Numbered from the stretch's first letter, positions 25,773 to 34,806 are shown. The stretch: 64,000 nt of DNA from Micromonospora purpureochromogenes (GCF_900091515.1 NZ_LT607410.1:5208001-5272000), one strand, 5' to 3'. Notes: generated from the letters alone by a model not told the origin. Made by a program: numbers and translations.

Positions 25773-26798
25773 ATGAACCTGAGCGCGGCCCGACCCGCCG
25801 GGCGGCGCCGCCGACCGCGCCCGCTCCCGGCGCTGACGACGCTGTGCGGCGTGGCGCTGCTCGCCGGATGCGCCGGCGACCCGCCGTCCGCCCTGAACCC
25901 CGCCGGTACGGGGGCGGCCCGGGTCGCCAACCTCTGGTGGCTGCTGTTCTGGATCTCCACGGCGGTGTTCGCCGAGGTCATGGTGCTGCTGCTCTGGGCG
26001 CTGGTGTTCCGGCGGGGCAACGCCCGGGTGCGCCACGGGCAGCCGCTGCGCTTCGTCACGATCGCCGGCGCCGGGCTGCCCTTCGTCATCCTCGTCGCCG
26101 TCTACGGAGTGGGTCTGCGCGACCTAGCCGCGCTCGGTGACCACCCCGGCCGGGACGCTCCGACCGTGGAGGTGACCGGGCACAAGTGGTGGTGGGAGGT
26201 GCGCTACCAGGGGGCGTCCGGAGCCACCGCCAACGAGATCCACATCCCGGTGGGGGAGCGGGTGAAGGTGCGCCTGCGCACCGACGACGTGCTGCACAGC
26301 TTCTGGGTGCCGCAGCTCATGCCGAAGACGGACCTGATCGCCGGCGAGACCCGGGAGACCTGGTTGCGGGCGGAGCGGGCCGGCCGCTACCGCGGCCAGT
26401 GCGCCGAGTACTGCGGCACCCAGCACGCCCACATGGCCTTCCTGGTCGTGGCGGAACCCCGTACCGACTTCGACGCGTGGCTGACCCGCCTGAACGCCCC
26501 GGCCCGTCAGCCGCACACCGCGGCCGAGCGCCGCGGCCAGCAGGCGTTCCTGCAGGGCACCTGCGCCGCCTGCCACGCGGTGCGGGGCACCGGCGCCCAG
26601 GGCCAGGCGGGGCCCGACCTGTCGAACGTCGGCACCCGGTGGAGCCTCGGCGCCGGGGCGGTGCCCAACGACGCCGGGCATCTCGGCGGCTGGATCGCCA
26701 ACCCCCAGACGGTCAAGCCCGGCAACGCGATGCCCCCACAGCCGATCGACGCCGCCCAGCTGCCCGACCTCATCGCGTACGTGCGGTCGCTGGAGTAG
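25773..26798 (+). CDS. coxB: Cytochrome c oxidase subunit II with fused cytochrome c (caa3-type)
   Basis: The 341-residue lipoprotein (LLAGCAGD lipobox) has two membrane helices (~50-77 and ~88-108). The CuA domain follows, with C210, C214, H218 and M221 in CAEYCGTQHAHM. A C-terminal cytochrome c domain carries C264-A-A-C267-H268 and a later Met ligand (PGNAMPPQP). It accepts electrons at the outer face and passes them via haem c and CuA to CoxA. The fusion defines caa3-type oxidases; actinobacterial aa3 CtaC usually lacks it. ATG 25773 leads into the signal sequence. Confidence 0.93.
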   Translation: MNLSAARPAGRRRRPRPLPALTTLCGVALLAGCAGDPPSALNPAGTGAARVANLWWLLFWISTAVFAEVMVLLLWALVFRRGNARVRHGQPLRFVTIAGAGLPFVILVAVYGVGLRDLAALGDHPGRDAPTVEVTGHKWWWEVRYQGASGATANEIHIPVGERVKVRLRTDDVLHSFWVPQLMPKTDLIAGETRETWLRAERAGRYRGQCAEYCGTQHAHMAFLVVAEPRTDFDAWLTRLNAPARQPHTAAERRGQQAFLQGTCAACHAVRGTGAQGQAGPDLSNVGTRWSLGAGAVPNDAGHLGGWIANPQTVKPGNAMPPQPIDAAQLPDLIAYVRSLE

Positions 26799-26815
26799 GC
26801 CGGGGAGGGGAGACG

Positions 26816-28741
26816 ATGTCCACCACCACCACGCCGTCAACCGGCGTCAGCCGGGAGGACCTGGCGCGGCTGACGGAACACTGGGGCGAGCGACCCTCGC
26901 TGCGGGCCTGGTTCAGCACGGTCGACCACAAGAGGATCGGCCGCCGCTACCTGGTCACCGCCGGGTTCTTCTTCGTCCTCGCCGGGCTCAGCGCCCTGGC
27001 GATGCGCACCCAGCTCGCCCGACCCGAGGCGGGCATCCTGTCGCCCGAGGAGTACAACCAGCTCTTCACCATGCACGGCACGGCGATGGTCTTCCTGTTC
27101 GCCACGCCGATGCTCTTCGGGTTCGGCAACTTCCTGCTCCCCCTGATGATCGGCTCCCGGGACATGGCGTTCCCGAGGTTGAACGCCTTCGGCTACTGGG
27201 TGTTCCTGTTCGCGGGGCTGTTCATGTGGGCGAGCCTGCCCTTCGGCGCCGCCCCCGACAACGGCTGGTTCGCGTACGCGCCGCTCAACTCGGAGCAGCA
27301 CAACCCCGGCCTGCACATGGACGTCTACGCCCTCGGGCTGCTCTTCCTCGGCATCTCGACGACCGCCAGCTCGATCAACTTCATCGCCACCGCGCTCAAG
27401 TTGCGCGCACCGGGGATGTCGCTGAACCGGGTGCCGCTGTTCGTCTGGACGATCGTGGCCACCGCGTTCATGGTGATCTTCGCGTTGCCGGCGCTGAACC
27501 TGGACAACGCGATGCTGTTCCTCGACCGCCGGTTCGGCACCCACTTCTTCGACCCGTCCGCCGGGGGGAACGTGCTGCTCTGGCAGCACCTGTTCTGGAT
27601 CTTCGGGCACCCCGACGTCTACATCATCGTCATGCCGGCGCTGGGCATCGTCTCCGCCGTGCTGCCCGCCTTCACCCGGCGCGGCGTGGTCGGGTACCCG
27701 CTGATCGTGCTGTCCATCGTGGCGATCGCGATCATCTCGTTCGGGGTCTGGGTGCACCACATGTTCGCCACGGGCCTGCCGGCGCTGTCCTACAGCTTCT
27801 TCAGCGCGGCCAGCACCATCATCACCATTCCGTCCGGCCTGCAGATCTTCGCCTGGCTGGCCACCATGCTGCTCGGCCGGCTGGTGATCCGCGTGCCGCT
27901 GCTCTTCGTCATCGGCTTCGTCGTGACCTTCGTGCTCGGCGGTGTCACCGGCACGATGTTCGCCATCACCGCGTTCGACCAGCAGGTCACCGACTCGTAC
28001 TTCGTGGTGGCGCACTTCCACTACGTGCTGGTCGGCGGCGCGGTCTTCCCGATGCTCGCCGGCATCTACTACTGGCTGCCCAAGATCACCGGGCGGATGT
28101 ACCACGAGCGGCTCGGCCGCTGGGCGTTCTGGCTGGTCTTCGCCGGCATGCACGTCACCTTCTTCCCGATGCACCTCTACGGCCTGTTCGGCATGCCCCG
28201 CCGGATCTACACCTACCCCGGCGAGCCCGGCTGGGGCGGGTGGAACCTGGTCAGCACGGTCGGGTCGTACCTGCTCGCCCTCGGACTGCTGCTCGTGCTC
28301 GTCGGCGTGGTGCACGCCGTCCGCCGGGGCCGGCCCGCCCCGGCGGACCCGTGGGACGCCGACAGCCTGGAATGGGCCACCGCGTCGCCGCCCGAGCCGT
28401 ACAACTTCCCCGTCCTGCCCCGGGTGCACAGCCTGCACCCGGTGTGGGACGAGCGGACCGCCGAGTCGACCGGCGCGGGTGCCACCGAGGACCGCATCCT
28501 CAGTGCGGGGCGCCGCACCCTGTTCACCAGCGAGCTGGACGCCCGCTGCGAACGGGCGGTGGAGATGCCGGAGTCGACGTTGAAGCCACTCGTGCTCGCC
28601 GGCGCGCTGCTGATCTTCTTCACTGCCCTGCTCTTCGCCTGGTACCCGGTGGCGGCCGTCGCCATGGTCGCGGTCATCGCGACGATCGCGGTCTGGCTCT
28701 GGCCGCCCAGCCCGGTTCAGGAACCTGGGGTGACGGCATGA
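26816..28741 (+). CDS. coxA: Cytochrome c oxidase subunit I with altered proton-channel residues
   Basis: The 641-residue haem-copper oxidase core has 12 or more helices. Haem and CuB ligands are present: H87 (TMHGTAMVF), H265 and Y269 (GHPDVY), H314-H315 (WVHHMFATG), H400 and H402 (VAHFHYV). The D-channel entry Asp is present (D116, SRDMAFPRLN). Two unusual residues are seen: D267 replaces the usual Glu of GHPEVY, and Q343 (PSGLQIFAW) replaces the K-channel Lys of PTGIKxF. ATG 26816 has GGAGGGGAG upstream. It is cotranscribed with coxB (17-bp gap) and coxC (overlap). Confidence 0.95.
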   Translation: MSTTTTPSTGVSREDLARLTEHWGERPSLRAWFSTVDHKRIGRRYLVTAGFFFVLAGLSALAMRTQLARPEAGILSPEEYNQLFTMHGTAMVFLFATPMLFGFGNFLLPLMIGSRDMAFPRLNAFGYWVFLFAGLFMWASLPFGAAPDNGWFAYAPLNSEQHNPGLHMDVYALGLLFLGISTTASSINFIATALKLRAPGMSLNRVPLFVWTIVATAFMVIFALPALNLDNAMLFLDRRFGTHFFDPSAGGNVLLWQHLFWIFGHPDVYIIVMPALGIVSAVLPAFTRRGVVGYPLIVLSIVAIAIISFGVWVHHMFATGLPALSYSFFSAASTIITIPSGLQIFAWLATMLLGRLVIRVPLLFVIGFVVTFVLGGVTGTMFAITAFDQQVTDSYFVVAHFHYVLVGGAVFPMLAGIYYWLPKITGRMYHERLGRWAFWLVFAGMHVTFFPMHLYGLFGMPRRIYTYPGEPGWGGWNLVSTVGSYLLALGLLLVLVGVVHAVRRGRPAPADPWDADSLEWATASPPEPYNFPVLPRVHSLHPVWDERTAESTGAGATEDRILSAGRRTLFTSELDARCERAVEMPESTLKPLVLAGALLIFFTALLFAWYPVAAVAMVAVIATIAVWLWPPSPVQEPGVTA

Positions 28742-29364
28742 CGGGTCGGGGCGGAGTCGTGGCGGCGGCCACCGGCGCCGAGGCGCTGAGCACGGAGCTG
28801 CCGGTCGGCCGGTCCACCGGCTGGTGGGGCATGGTGATGTTCGTGGCCACCGAGGCCACCCTCTTCGCCTGCCTGCTCGGCAGCTACTTCTACCTCCGCT
28901 TCCAGTACGGCCCGCAGTGGCCGCCGACCGGCATCGGGGCGCCGGAGCTGGTCAAGCCGCTGGTGATGACGGCGGTGCTGCTGCCCAGCAGCCTGCCCAT
29001 GATCTGGGCCGAACGCGGCAGCCGGCGCGGCCAGCTCTGGCGGCTGCGGTCGGGGCTGGCCGCCACCATGGTGCTCGGCTTGACCTTTCTGGCCCTGCAG
29101 GCCACCGAGTACGTCGAGAAGCTCCGGCACTTCACCATGACCACCGACGTCTACGGCTCGCTGTTCTACCTGATCACCGGCTTCCACGGGCTGCACGTCC
29201 TGGTCGGACTGACCATGATCGGCTGGCTGCTCGCCACCTCCCTGGGCGGCGGCTCCGGCACCCACCACCACGAACGGGTCCGCAACGGCGCGATCTACTG
29301 GCACTTCGTCGACGCCGTGTGGGCCGCCATCCTGTTCACCATCTACCTCTCCCCACGACTGTGA
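28738..29364 (+). CDS. coxC: Cytochrome c oxidase subunit III
   Basis: The 208-residue, five-helix protein has MVMFVATEATLFACLLGSYF, with the conserved helix-III-type Glu of the family, a central YLITGFHGLHVLVGL block with conserved His, and a C-terminal IYWHFVDAVWAAILFTIYL. Subunit III stabilises the active site and proton uptake in the oxidase. It overlaps coxA by ATGA. Confidence 0.93.
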   Translation: MTGRGGVVAAATGAEALSTELPVGRSTGWWGMVMFVATEATLFACLLGSYFYLRFQYGPQWPPTGIGAPELVKPLVMTAVLLPSSLPMIWAERGSRRGQLWRLRSGLAATMVLGLTFLALQATEYVEKLRHFTMTTDVYGSLFYLITGFHGLHVLVGLTMIGWLLATSLGGGSGTHHHERVRNGAIYWHFVDAVWAAILFTIYLSPRL

Positions 29365-29765
29365 CGACCACCCGACCCGGCCCCCGGGCCCGCCTCACCG
29401 GCGGGCTGCTGCTCTGGTACGGCGTGCTCGGTGGCGCCGTCGCCTGGACGGTGCACGTCCTCGTCGCCTGGGGCCTGGACGAACTGGCCTGCGCCGCCGG
29501 CTCCGAGCGCGTCTCCGCCGTACCGCTCGGGCCGGCCGTCGGGCTGGCGGTAGTCGTCCCGGCCCTGGTCACCGCGGGCTCGCTGGCGGTCGCCGCGCTC
29601 GTGTGGCGGCGCACCGCCGGCGCGCAGTCAGCGGGCGCCGAGGACCGGGCGTTCGGCCGGTCCAGGATGCTCGCCATAGTGGGCATCTGGCTCAACCTGC
29701 TGTTCCTGACGATCATCGTGCTCGGCGGGATCGCCGTGCTGGTGCTGCCGCCATGTCAGAGCTGA
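29361..29765 (+). CDS. Small membrane protein of the cox operon
   Basis: The 134-residue protein has three hydrophobic helices (LLLWYGVLGGAVAWTVHVLV, AVGLAVVVPALVTAGSLAVA, and a final LNLLFLTIIVLGGIAVLVL). It starts at a GTG overlapping the coxC stop (GTGA) and ends inside ctaG. Position suggests an accessory or subunit-IV-like protein of the oxidase. The sequence is not specific enough to name. Confidence 0.75.
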   Translation: MTTTRPGPRARLTGGLLLWYGVLGGAVAWTVHVLVAWGLDELACAAGSERVSAVPLGPAVGLAVVVPALVTAGSLAVAALVWRRTAGAQSAGAEDRAFGRSRMLAIVGIWLNLLFLTIIVLGGIAVLVLPPCQS

Positions 29766-30667
29766 ACCTCTACCGGGCTCACGCACCCGGTCAGAGTCCG
29801 GTCGCCGAGAGCCTGCTGACCATGCTGGCGGTCGTCACGGTCTGCCTGCTCGCGGCCGGCTACGGGCGGGGCGTCCAGGAGCTGTGGACCCGACGCGGTA
29901 CCGGCCGGGTCATCCCAGGCTGGCGGGTCGGCGCCTTCGGTGCCGGACTGCTGGTGCTGCTCGGCGCGGAGCAGGGACCGGTGCACGACCTGGCGGAGTC
30001 CGGCCTGGCCGGGCACATGGCCCAGCACATGCTGCTCCTGCTGGTGGCCGGGCCGCTGCTCGCGGCGGGCGCGGCGGGGCTGCCGCTGAGCCTGGCCGCG
30101 CCGCTGCCGCTGCGCCGGCTGCTCGCCCGATGCCGGGTGGCGCCGCCGGTGCGCCGGTTACGCCATCCGAGCACGTACGCCCTGCTGGCCGGTGGCGGGC
30201 AGACCCTCGTGCTCTGGTTCTGGCACCTGCCCGGGCCGTACGCCGCCGCGGTCGATCGGCCCGCGGTGCACGCCACCGAGCATCTGTGCTTCCTGGCGAC
30301 GGCCTGGCTGTTCTGGGCGCCGGTGGTCGGCTCGCCACGGCAGCGCGCCCCCGCCCCGGTGACGGTGCTGCTGCTGGCCGGCACCATGCTGCCCGCCTCT
30401 GCCCTCGGCGCCGTGCTCACCTTCGCCCCGCAACCGGTCTATCCACAGCGGGTGCTCGGCGCCGACCCGCTGGCCGACCAGCAACTCGCCGGCCTGTTGA
30501 TGTGGGCGCCGATGGACCTGGCCGTGCTGGTCGTGGCGCTGGCCGTGTTCCTGCGCTGGCTGCTGCGGATGGACCGCGACCGGCCCGACGGCCTGGGCGG
30601 AAAGCCAGTACCCCAAGGGGCCGGACCGATGGCGACAACAGCTGAAACGGAAAGGATGGTCCGATGA
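29753..30667 (+). CDS. ctaG: CtaG-type (caa3) cytochrome c oxidase assembly protein
   Basis: The 304-residue multi-helix protein has family blocks: HDLAESGLAGHMAQHMLLLL, LVLWFWHLPGPYAAAV, HATEHLCFLATAWLFW and a late DPLADQQLAGLLMWAPMDL. The His/Met-rich HMAQHM region fits the copper-related role proposed for caa3_CtaG. It overlaps both neighbours and is unrelated to the Cox11-type CtaG. Confidence 0.88.
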   Translation: MSELNLYRAHAPGQSPVAESLLTMLAVVTVCLLAAGYGRGVQELWTRRGTGRVIPGWRVGAFGAGLLVLLGAEQGPVHDLAESGLAGHMAQHMLLLLVAGPLLAAGAAGLPLSLAAPLPLRRLLARCRVAPPVRRLRHPSTYALLAGGGQTLVLWFWHLPGPYAAAVDRPAVHATEHLCFLATAWLFWAPVVGSPRQRAPAPVTVLLLAGTMLPASALGAVLTFAPQPVYPQRVLGADPLADQQLAGLLMWAPMDLAVLVVALAVFLRWLLRMDRDRPDGLGGKPVPQGAGPMATTAETERMVR

Positions 30668-31056
30668 TGGTGCCCGGCCGGCTCTGGGCGCTCGGTGCGG
30701 CCCTCATGATCCTGCCGGTCGTCGCGGTCACCGCCTGCGCCTCGACGACCCCACCGCCACCACCCGAGTCGCGGAACGGACGGCCCGACCGGGGCGCGGA
30801 ACTGATCACCCGGTACGGCTGCGGATCGTGCCACACGATCCCCGGCGTCAACCGCGCCGACGGCCTGGTCGGCCCGCCCCTGACCCGGTTCGGCGCCCGC
30901 TCCTACGTCGCCGGCCAGCTGCCCAACAACGCCGACAACCTGCGGCGCTGGATCTCCGATCCACAGGCGGTGGAGCCGGGCACCGCCATGCCGAACCTGG
31001 GCGTCACCGCGATCGACGCGCAGGACATCGCCGCCTACCTCTACACCCTGGACTGA
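30664..31056 (+). CDS. Monohaem cytochrome c lipoprotein
   Basis: The 130-residue protein has a lipoprotein signal (VVAVTACAST), one CGSCH haem site and a distal PGTAMPNLGV Met-ligand loop. It is probably an electron carrier between the bc complex and the oxidase. It resembles the C-terminal domain of CoxB. The ATG overlaps the ctaG stop (ATGATG). Confidence 0.88.
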   Translation: MMVPGRLWALGAALMILPVVAVTACASTTPPPPPESRNGRPDRGAELITRYGCGSCHTIPGVNRADGLVGPPLTRFGARSYVAGQLPNNADNLRRWISDPQAVEPGTAMPNLGVTAIDAQDIAAYLYTLD

Positions 31057-31058
31057 AG

Positions 31059-31856
31059 GTGCGGCGTTCACGAGCGGCGACCCGGCGGCCCGCCCTGCAC
31101 CCGCACCGGGCCCTCGCGGTCGGGGCGGTGCTGATGCTCGCCGCAGGCCCGGTGGCGCTCGCCCCCGCGCCGATCCCCGGGGAGTCCGCGACCCCGGCCG
31201 CTTCCGCACCACCGCCCGGCACGGGGGGCACCCGGCTCTACCGTGAGCAGTGCGCGAGCTGCCACGGCGACCAGGGGCAGGGCACGCAGCGGGGACCGTC
31301 CCTGATCGGCGTCGGGCCCGCCTCGGTGGACTTCCAGCTCTCGACCGGACGGATGCCGGTGTCGCGGGAGGTACAGCAGCCTCAGCGTCGGCAACCGGCG
31401 CTCTCGGCCGACGACATCGCGGCGCTGGTGGCCCACGTCGACAGCTTCGGTGGCGGCGGCCCGCAGATTCCCCGGGCCGCGGCGGGGAGCCTGACCTCCG
31501 GCCGGGAGATCTTCGCGGCCAACTGCGCCCCGTGCCACGGCGCGACCGGCTCCGGGGCCGCGCTGACCGCCGGCTGGAGCGCCCCGCCGCTGTACGACGC
31601 GACGGCGACGCAGGTGGCCGAGGCGGTCCGCGTCGGCCCGGGGCTGATGCCGGTCTTCCCCGGTCAGGTGCTCGACGACCAGCAGGTCAACGACGTGACC
31701 GCCTACGTGCAGCGGCTGCGCAGTGAGCGGCTGGACCGGGGCGGCAACCCGCTCGGCCGGCTCGGCCCGCTGGCCGAGGGGCTGGTCGCCTGGGTGGCGG
31801 TACTAGCGCTGCTGGTGGCCGCCGCCCGATGGTTGGGCAGGAGGGCGGGGGATTGA
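31059..31856 (+). CDS. qcrC: Dihaem cytochrome c subunit of bc complex (QcrC)
   Basis: The 265-residue protein has an N-terminal hydrophobic segment, two class-I haem sites (QCASCHGDQGQGTQRGPSL and NCAPCHGATGSG) and a C-terminal membrane anchor (LVAWVAVLALLVAAARWL). This is the actinobacterial QcrC plan, in which the dihaem cytochrome c1 replaces soluble cytochrome c in a bcc-aa3 supercomplex. GTG 31059 lies 2 nt past the previous stop. Confidence 0.9.
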   Translation: MRRSRAATRRPALHPHRALAVGAVLMLAAGPVALAPAPIPGESATPAASAPPPGTGGTRLYREQCASCHGDQGQGTQRGPSLIGVGPASVDFQLSTGRMPVSREVQQPQRRQPALSADDIAALVAHVDSFGGGGPQIPRAAAGSLTSGREIFAANCAPCHGATGSGAALTAGWSAPPLYDATATQVAEAVRVGPGLMPVFPGQVLDDQQVNDVTAYVQRLRSERLDRGGNPLGRLGPLAEGLVAWVAVLALLVAAARWLGRRAGD

Positions 31857-32716
31857 GCGGTCGGTGTCCCTCGACGAGTGAGCGGGCGGCGAGCCGTCGC
31901 GTCGTCGCCGCCTTCCTGACCAGCGCGGCCGGGGGGATGGGCTTCGCGGTGACGTACAGCCTGGGCGGCAACACCCGCTGGGAAGGGGTCTGCCTTGCGG
32001 TGGCCTTCGCCGGACTGGCCGTGGGCCTCGCCGTCTGGGGGCGGCGGCTCGTGCCGGTCGGCGGCTACGTCGAGGAGCACGAGGGCTTCGCCCCAACCCC
32101 GGCGGAGCAGGCGATGAGCGCCGCGGTGCTCACCGCGCCGGACAGCCCGGTGCGGCGGCGGGGCCTGCTCGCCGCGCTCGGGCTGGCGCTGACCGCGCTC
32201 GGCGCCGCCGCGCTGTTCCCGCTGCGCTCCCTGCTGCCCTTCCCCGGTGCCCGCCCGGTCCAGGACCTCAAGGACACTCCGTGGCGGCCGGGCGTGCGGC
32301 TGGTCGACGCCGACGGACGACCGTTGCGGCCGCGGGACGTGCCCGCCGACACCGTGGTCGGCATCTTCCCGGAGGGCCACCTCGACGCCGGGGACGGGCC
32401 CGCCTTCGCGGTCCGCCTCGACCCGGCGCGCTTCTCCCGGCCGCCCTCCGGCGGGCATCTCGACGGCCTGGTCGTCTACTCGCTGCTCTGCACGCACGCC
32501 GGCTGTCCGGTGCGGCTCTACCTCAAGGGCGCCGCAGGGGTGCTCTGTCCCTGCCACCAGTCGTCGTTCGACCTGCTGGCGGACGCCCGGCCGGTCGCCG
32601 GCCCGGCTGCGCGGGCGTTGCCCGGTCTGCCGATCGAGGTCGGCCCGGACGGCTTCCTCCGCGCGACCGGCGACTTCACCGCCCCACCCGGCGCCGGCTT
32701 CTGGAGCCGGCCGTGA
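31853..32716 (+). CDS. qcrA: Rieske iron-sulfur subunit (QcrA)
   Basis: The product is about 287 residues. Two to three N-terminal helices (FLTSAAGGMGFAVTYSLGG, LAVAFAGLAVGLAVW, GLLAALGLALTALGAAALF) match the three-helix actinobacterial QcrA. The Rieske cluster motifs are LLCTHAGCP and CPCHQSSFD. TTG 31853 overlaps the qcrC stop and follows GGAGGGCGGGGGA; ATG 31829 inside qcrC is an alternative start. Confidence 0.9.
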   Translation: MSGRCPSTSERAASRRVVAAFLTSAAGGMGFAVTYSLGGNTRWEGVCLAVAFAGLAVGLAVWGRRLVPVGGYVEEHEGFAPTPAEQAMSAAVLTAPDSPVRRRGLLAALGLALTALGAAALFPLRSLLPFPGARPVQDLKDTPWRPGVRLVDADGRPLRPRDVPADTVVGIFPEGHLDAGDGPAFAVRLDPARFSRPPSGGHLDGLVVYSLLCTHAGCPVRLYLKGAAGVLCPCHQSSFDLLADARPVAGPAARALPGLPIEVGPDGFLRATGDFTAPPGAGFWSRP

Positions 32717-34491
32717 TCACCGACCGGCTGGCCAGAGCGCTCGACGACCGGCTGCGGCTCTCCCCGATCACCCGCCGAGCGCTGGCGAAGGTCTTCCCCG
32801 ACCACTGGTCGTTCATGCTCGGCGAGATCGCGCTCTACTCGTTCGTCGCGCTGATCCTCACCGGCGTCTACCTCACCTTCTTCTTCGACGCCAGCTCCGC
32901 CGACCGGGTCTATCACGGCGACTACGCCCCGCTGGACGGCGCCACCACCTCCGCCGCTTACGCCTCGGCCGTGCGGCTCAGTTGGGACGTCCGGGCCGGT
33001 CTGCTGATCCGGCAGACCCACCACTGGGCCGCGCTGGTCTTCGTCGCGGCGATCGTGCTGCACCTGGCCCGGATCTTCTTCACCGGGGCGTTCCGCAAAC
33101 CCCGTGAGCTGAACTGGCTGATCGGCGTGACCATGCTGACGCTCGCCCTCGCCAACGGCTTCACCGGCTACTCCCTGCCCGACGACCTGATCTCCGGGGT
33201 GGGCCTGCGGATCATCACCTCGGTGGTGGAGTCGATCCCGGTGGCCGGGGCGTGGCTGGCCGCCCTGGCCCTGGGCGGGGAGTTCCCCTCCGACGAGATG
33301 ATCCCCCGGATGTACGTCACCCACGTACTGCTGGTGCCCGCCGTCCTCGTCGCCCTCGTGTCGCTGCACCTGGGCATCCTGGTGCGACAGAAGCACACCC
33401 AGTTTCCCGGCCCGGGACGGACCGAGCACAACCTGGTCGGGTCGACGCTGTGGCCGAGCTACACACTGCGCACGCTCGCCCTGTTCGCCTGGGTGCTGGC
33501 GGTGCTGTTCGCCCTCGGCGGCCTGGTGCAGATCAACCCGGTCTGGATCTACGGCCCGTTCGAACCGGCCCAGGCCACCTCACCTGCTCAACCCGACTGG
33601 TACGTGGCGTGGGGCGACGGCGCCCTGCGGCTGTTCCCACCCCTGGAGTTCCGCATCGCCGGGTATCTGGTGCCGGCGCCGTTCTTCCCCGGCGTCGTGC
33701 TCGGCGGGCTGACCTTCCTAGCCCTCTACGCCTGGCCGTTCGCCGAGCGGCTGCGCACGAAGGACCACCGACAGCACCACCTGCTCGACCGGCCCCGCGA
33801 CCACCCGGCCCGGCTGGCGGTCGGGGTCGTAGCGCTGACCTTCTATGCGCTGCTGACCGTCGCCGCCGGGGACGACATCCTCGCCCGGCTCCTGGGGGTG
33901 CCCGTCCACGACCTGCTGTCGGTGTTCCAGGTGCTGGTGCTCGTCCTGCCGCTCCTCGCCGGACTGCTCGCCCTCCTGGTCGCGCGGGCGCTGCGCCGCG
34001 GCGACGCCGCCGGCATCGGCGAGCTCACCCGCGCGGACCTGCGGCGGGCGGCGCGGCGGGCGGCCCCCGGGTCCGACGGCGAGGGTCGCTCCGGTGCCTC
34101 CGACATGCTCGGCAGGGACAGGCCGGGGGAGCGAATCGAGATGTGGCCGGAGGGCGACCTGTGGCGGTGGCGCTACCGGGACGAGGCACGGCACATCGTC
34201 GTCACCGCGAGCCGGGCGGTGCAATCGGAGGAGGAGGCGGTCTCGGCTTCGCGGCTCGCGTACCCCGGGGTCGACCGGCTGGTGGTGCCCGGGCCGCCGC
34301 CGCCCCCACCACCCGGCCCGGTCCGGGTCGCCCTGCGCCGGTCGGGCCGCGCCGCAGCCGCCGGGTCGCTACTGCTCGCGGCGCTCGTCGACCGGCGGCG
34401 GGACCGCCGGCGACAGGAGCGGGAGCGGACGGATCGCGCGTCGCCGCCGGAGCCGTCGGACGAGACGACGACCGGCGCCGGGCGGACATGA
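32713..34491 (+). CDS. qcrB: Cytochrome b subunit (QcrB) with long hydrophilic C-terminal tail
   Basis: The 592-residue protein has about nine helices in the first ~430 residues. Haem-ligand regions are seen: RQTHHWAALVFVAAIVLHLA, and YVTHVLLVPAVLVALVSLHL. The quinol site resembles PEWY-type loops but reads differently. After the last helix comes a ~155-residue charged, proline-rich tail containing WPEGDLWRWRYRDEARHI and a PPPPPPP run, which is longer than usual. The GTG start overlaps qcrA (GTGA). It is the last gene of the operon. Confidence 0.92.
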   Translation: MITDRLARALDDRLRLSPITRRALAKVFPDHWSFMLGEIALYSFVALILTGVYLTFFFDASSADRVYHGDYAPLDGATTSAAYASAVRLSWDVRAGLLIRQTHHWAALVFVAAIVLHLARIFFTGAFRKPRELNWLIGVTMLTLALANGFTGYSLPDDLISGVGLRIITSVVESIPVAGAWLAALALGGEFPSDEMIPRMYVTHVLLVPAVLVALVSLHLGILVRQKHTQFPGPGRTEHNLVGSTLWPSYTLRTLALFAWVLAVLFALGGLVQINPVWIYGPFEPAQATSPAQPDWYVAWGDGALRLFPPLEFRIAGYLVPAPFFPGVVLGGLTFLALYAWPFAERLRTKDHRQHHLLDRPRDHPARLAVGVVALTFYALLTVAAGDDILARLLGVPVHDLLSVFQVLVLVLPLLAGLLALLVARALRRGDAAGIGELTRADLRRAARRAAPGSDGEGRSGASDMLGRDRPGERIEMWPEGDLWRWRYRDEARHIVVTASRAVQSEEEAVSASRLAYPGVDRLVVPGPPPPPPPGPVRVALRRSGRAAAAGSLLLAALVDRRRDRRRQERERTDRASPPEPSDETTTGAGRT

Positions 34492-34617
34492 GACAGCTAC
34501 GGCGGTGCGTCGCCGTGATCCGGTCGACTCGCCTGCGGGGCCCCGCGGTGCAGCGCGACCGGGTTGAGCCGGAGCAGGGTCCGGGGACTTGGCGTCCTTG
34601 GTGTTGCGCGGTCCGGA

Positions 34618-34806
34618 CTATGGGCGAGGAACGATGGACAGTCGGAGGCCGGTCTCCGTTTCCTCGATGAGCACTCGTTCGCCGTGGCTGTGGTCTGGCA
34701 GCATCGCGTCGTACATTTCTTCGTTGCTGATCTCCACAGTGCGACCGGACCGGCCGATGAGGACGATGAGTACGGCGCGCAGGTTGACGTCACTGAGGTA
34801 GCGCAT
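34618..34806 (-). CDS. Small hypothetical protein, 62 residues
   Basis: The frame reads as natural coding sequence (LRAVLIVLIGRSGRTVEISN, MYDAMLPDHSHGERVLIEET). No family recognised. It starts within the end of the upstream small frame, so the three minus-strand genes here may be cotranscribed. Confidence 0.5.
   Translation of the reverse strand: MRYLSDVNLRAVLIVLIGRSGRTVEISNEEMYDAMLPDHSHGERVLIEETETGLRLSIVPRP

Noticed and set aside
26837..28438. A 533-codon minus-strand open frame opposite coxA
   Set aside because: Its composition is Glu/His/Arg-rich shadow sequence typical of high-GC genes; coxA on the plus strand has all haem and copper ligands.
30828..31058. A plus-strand extension of qcrC into the previous cytochrome gene
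   Set aside because: The added residues are arginine/proline-rich shadow sequence of the monohaem cytochrome; GTG 31059 gives the signal sequence directly.
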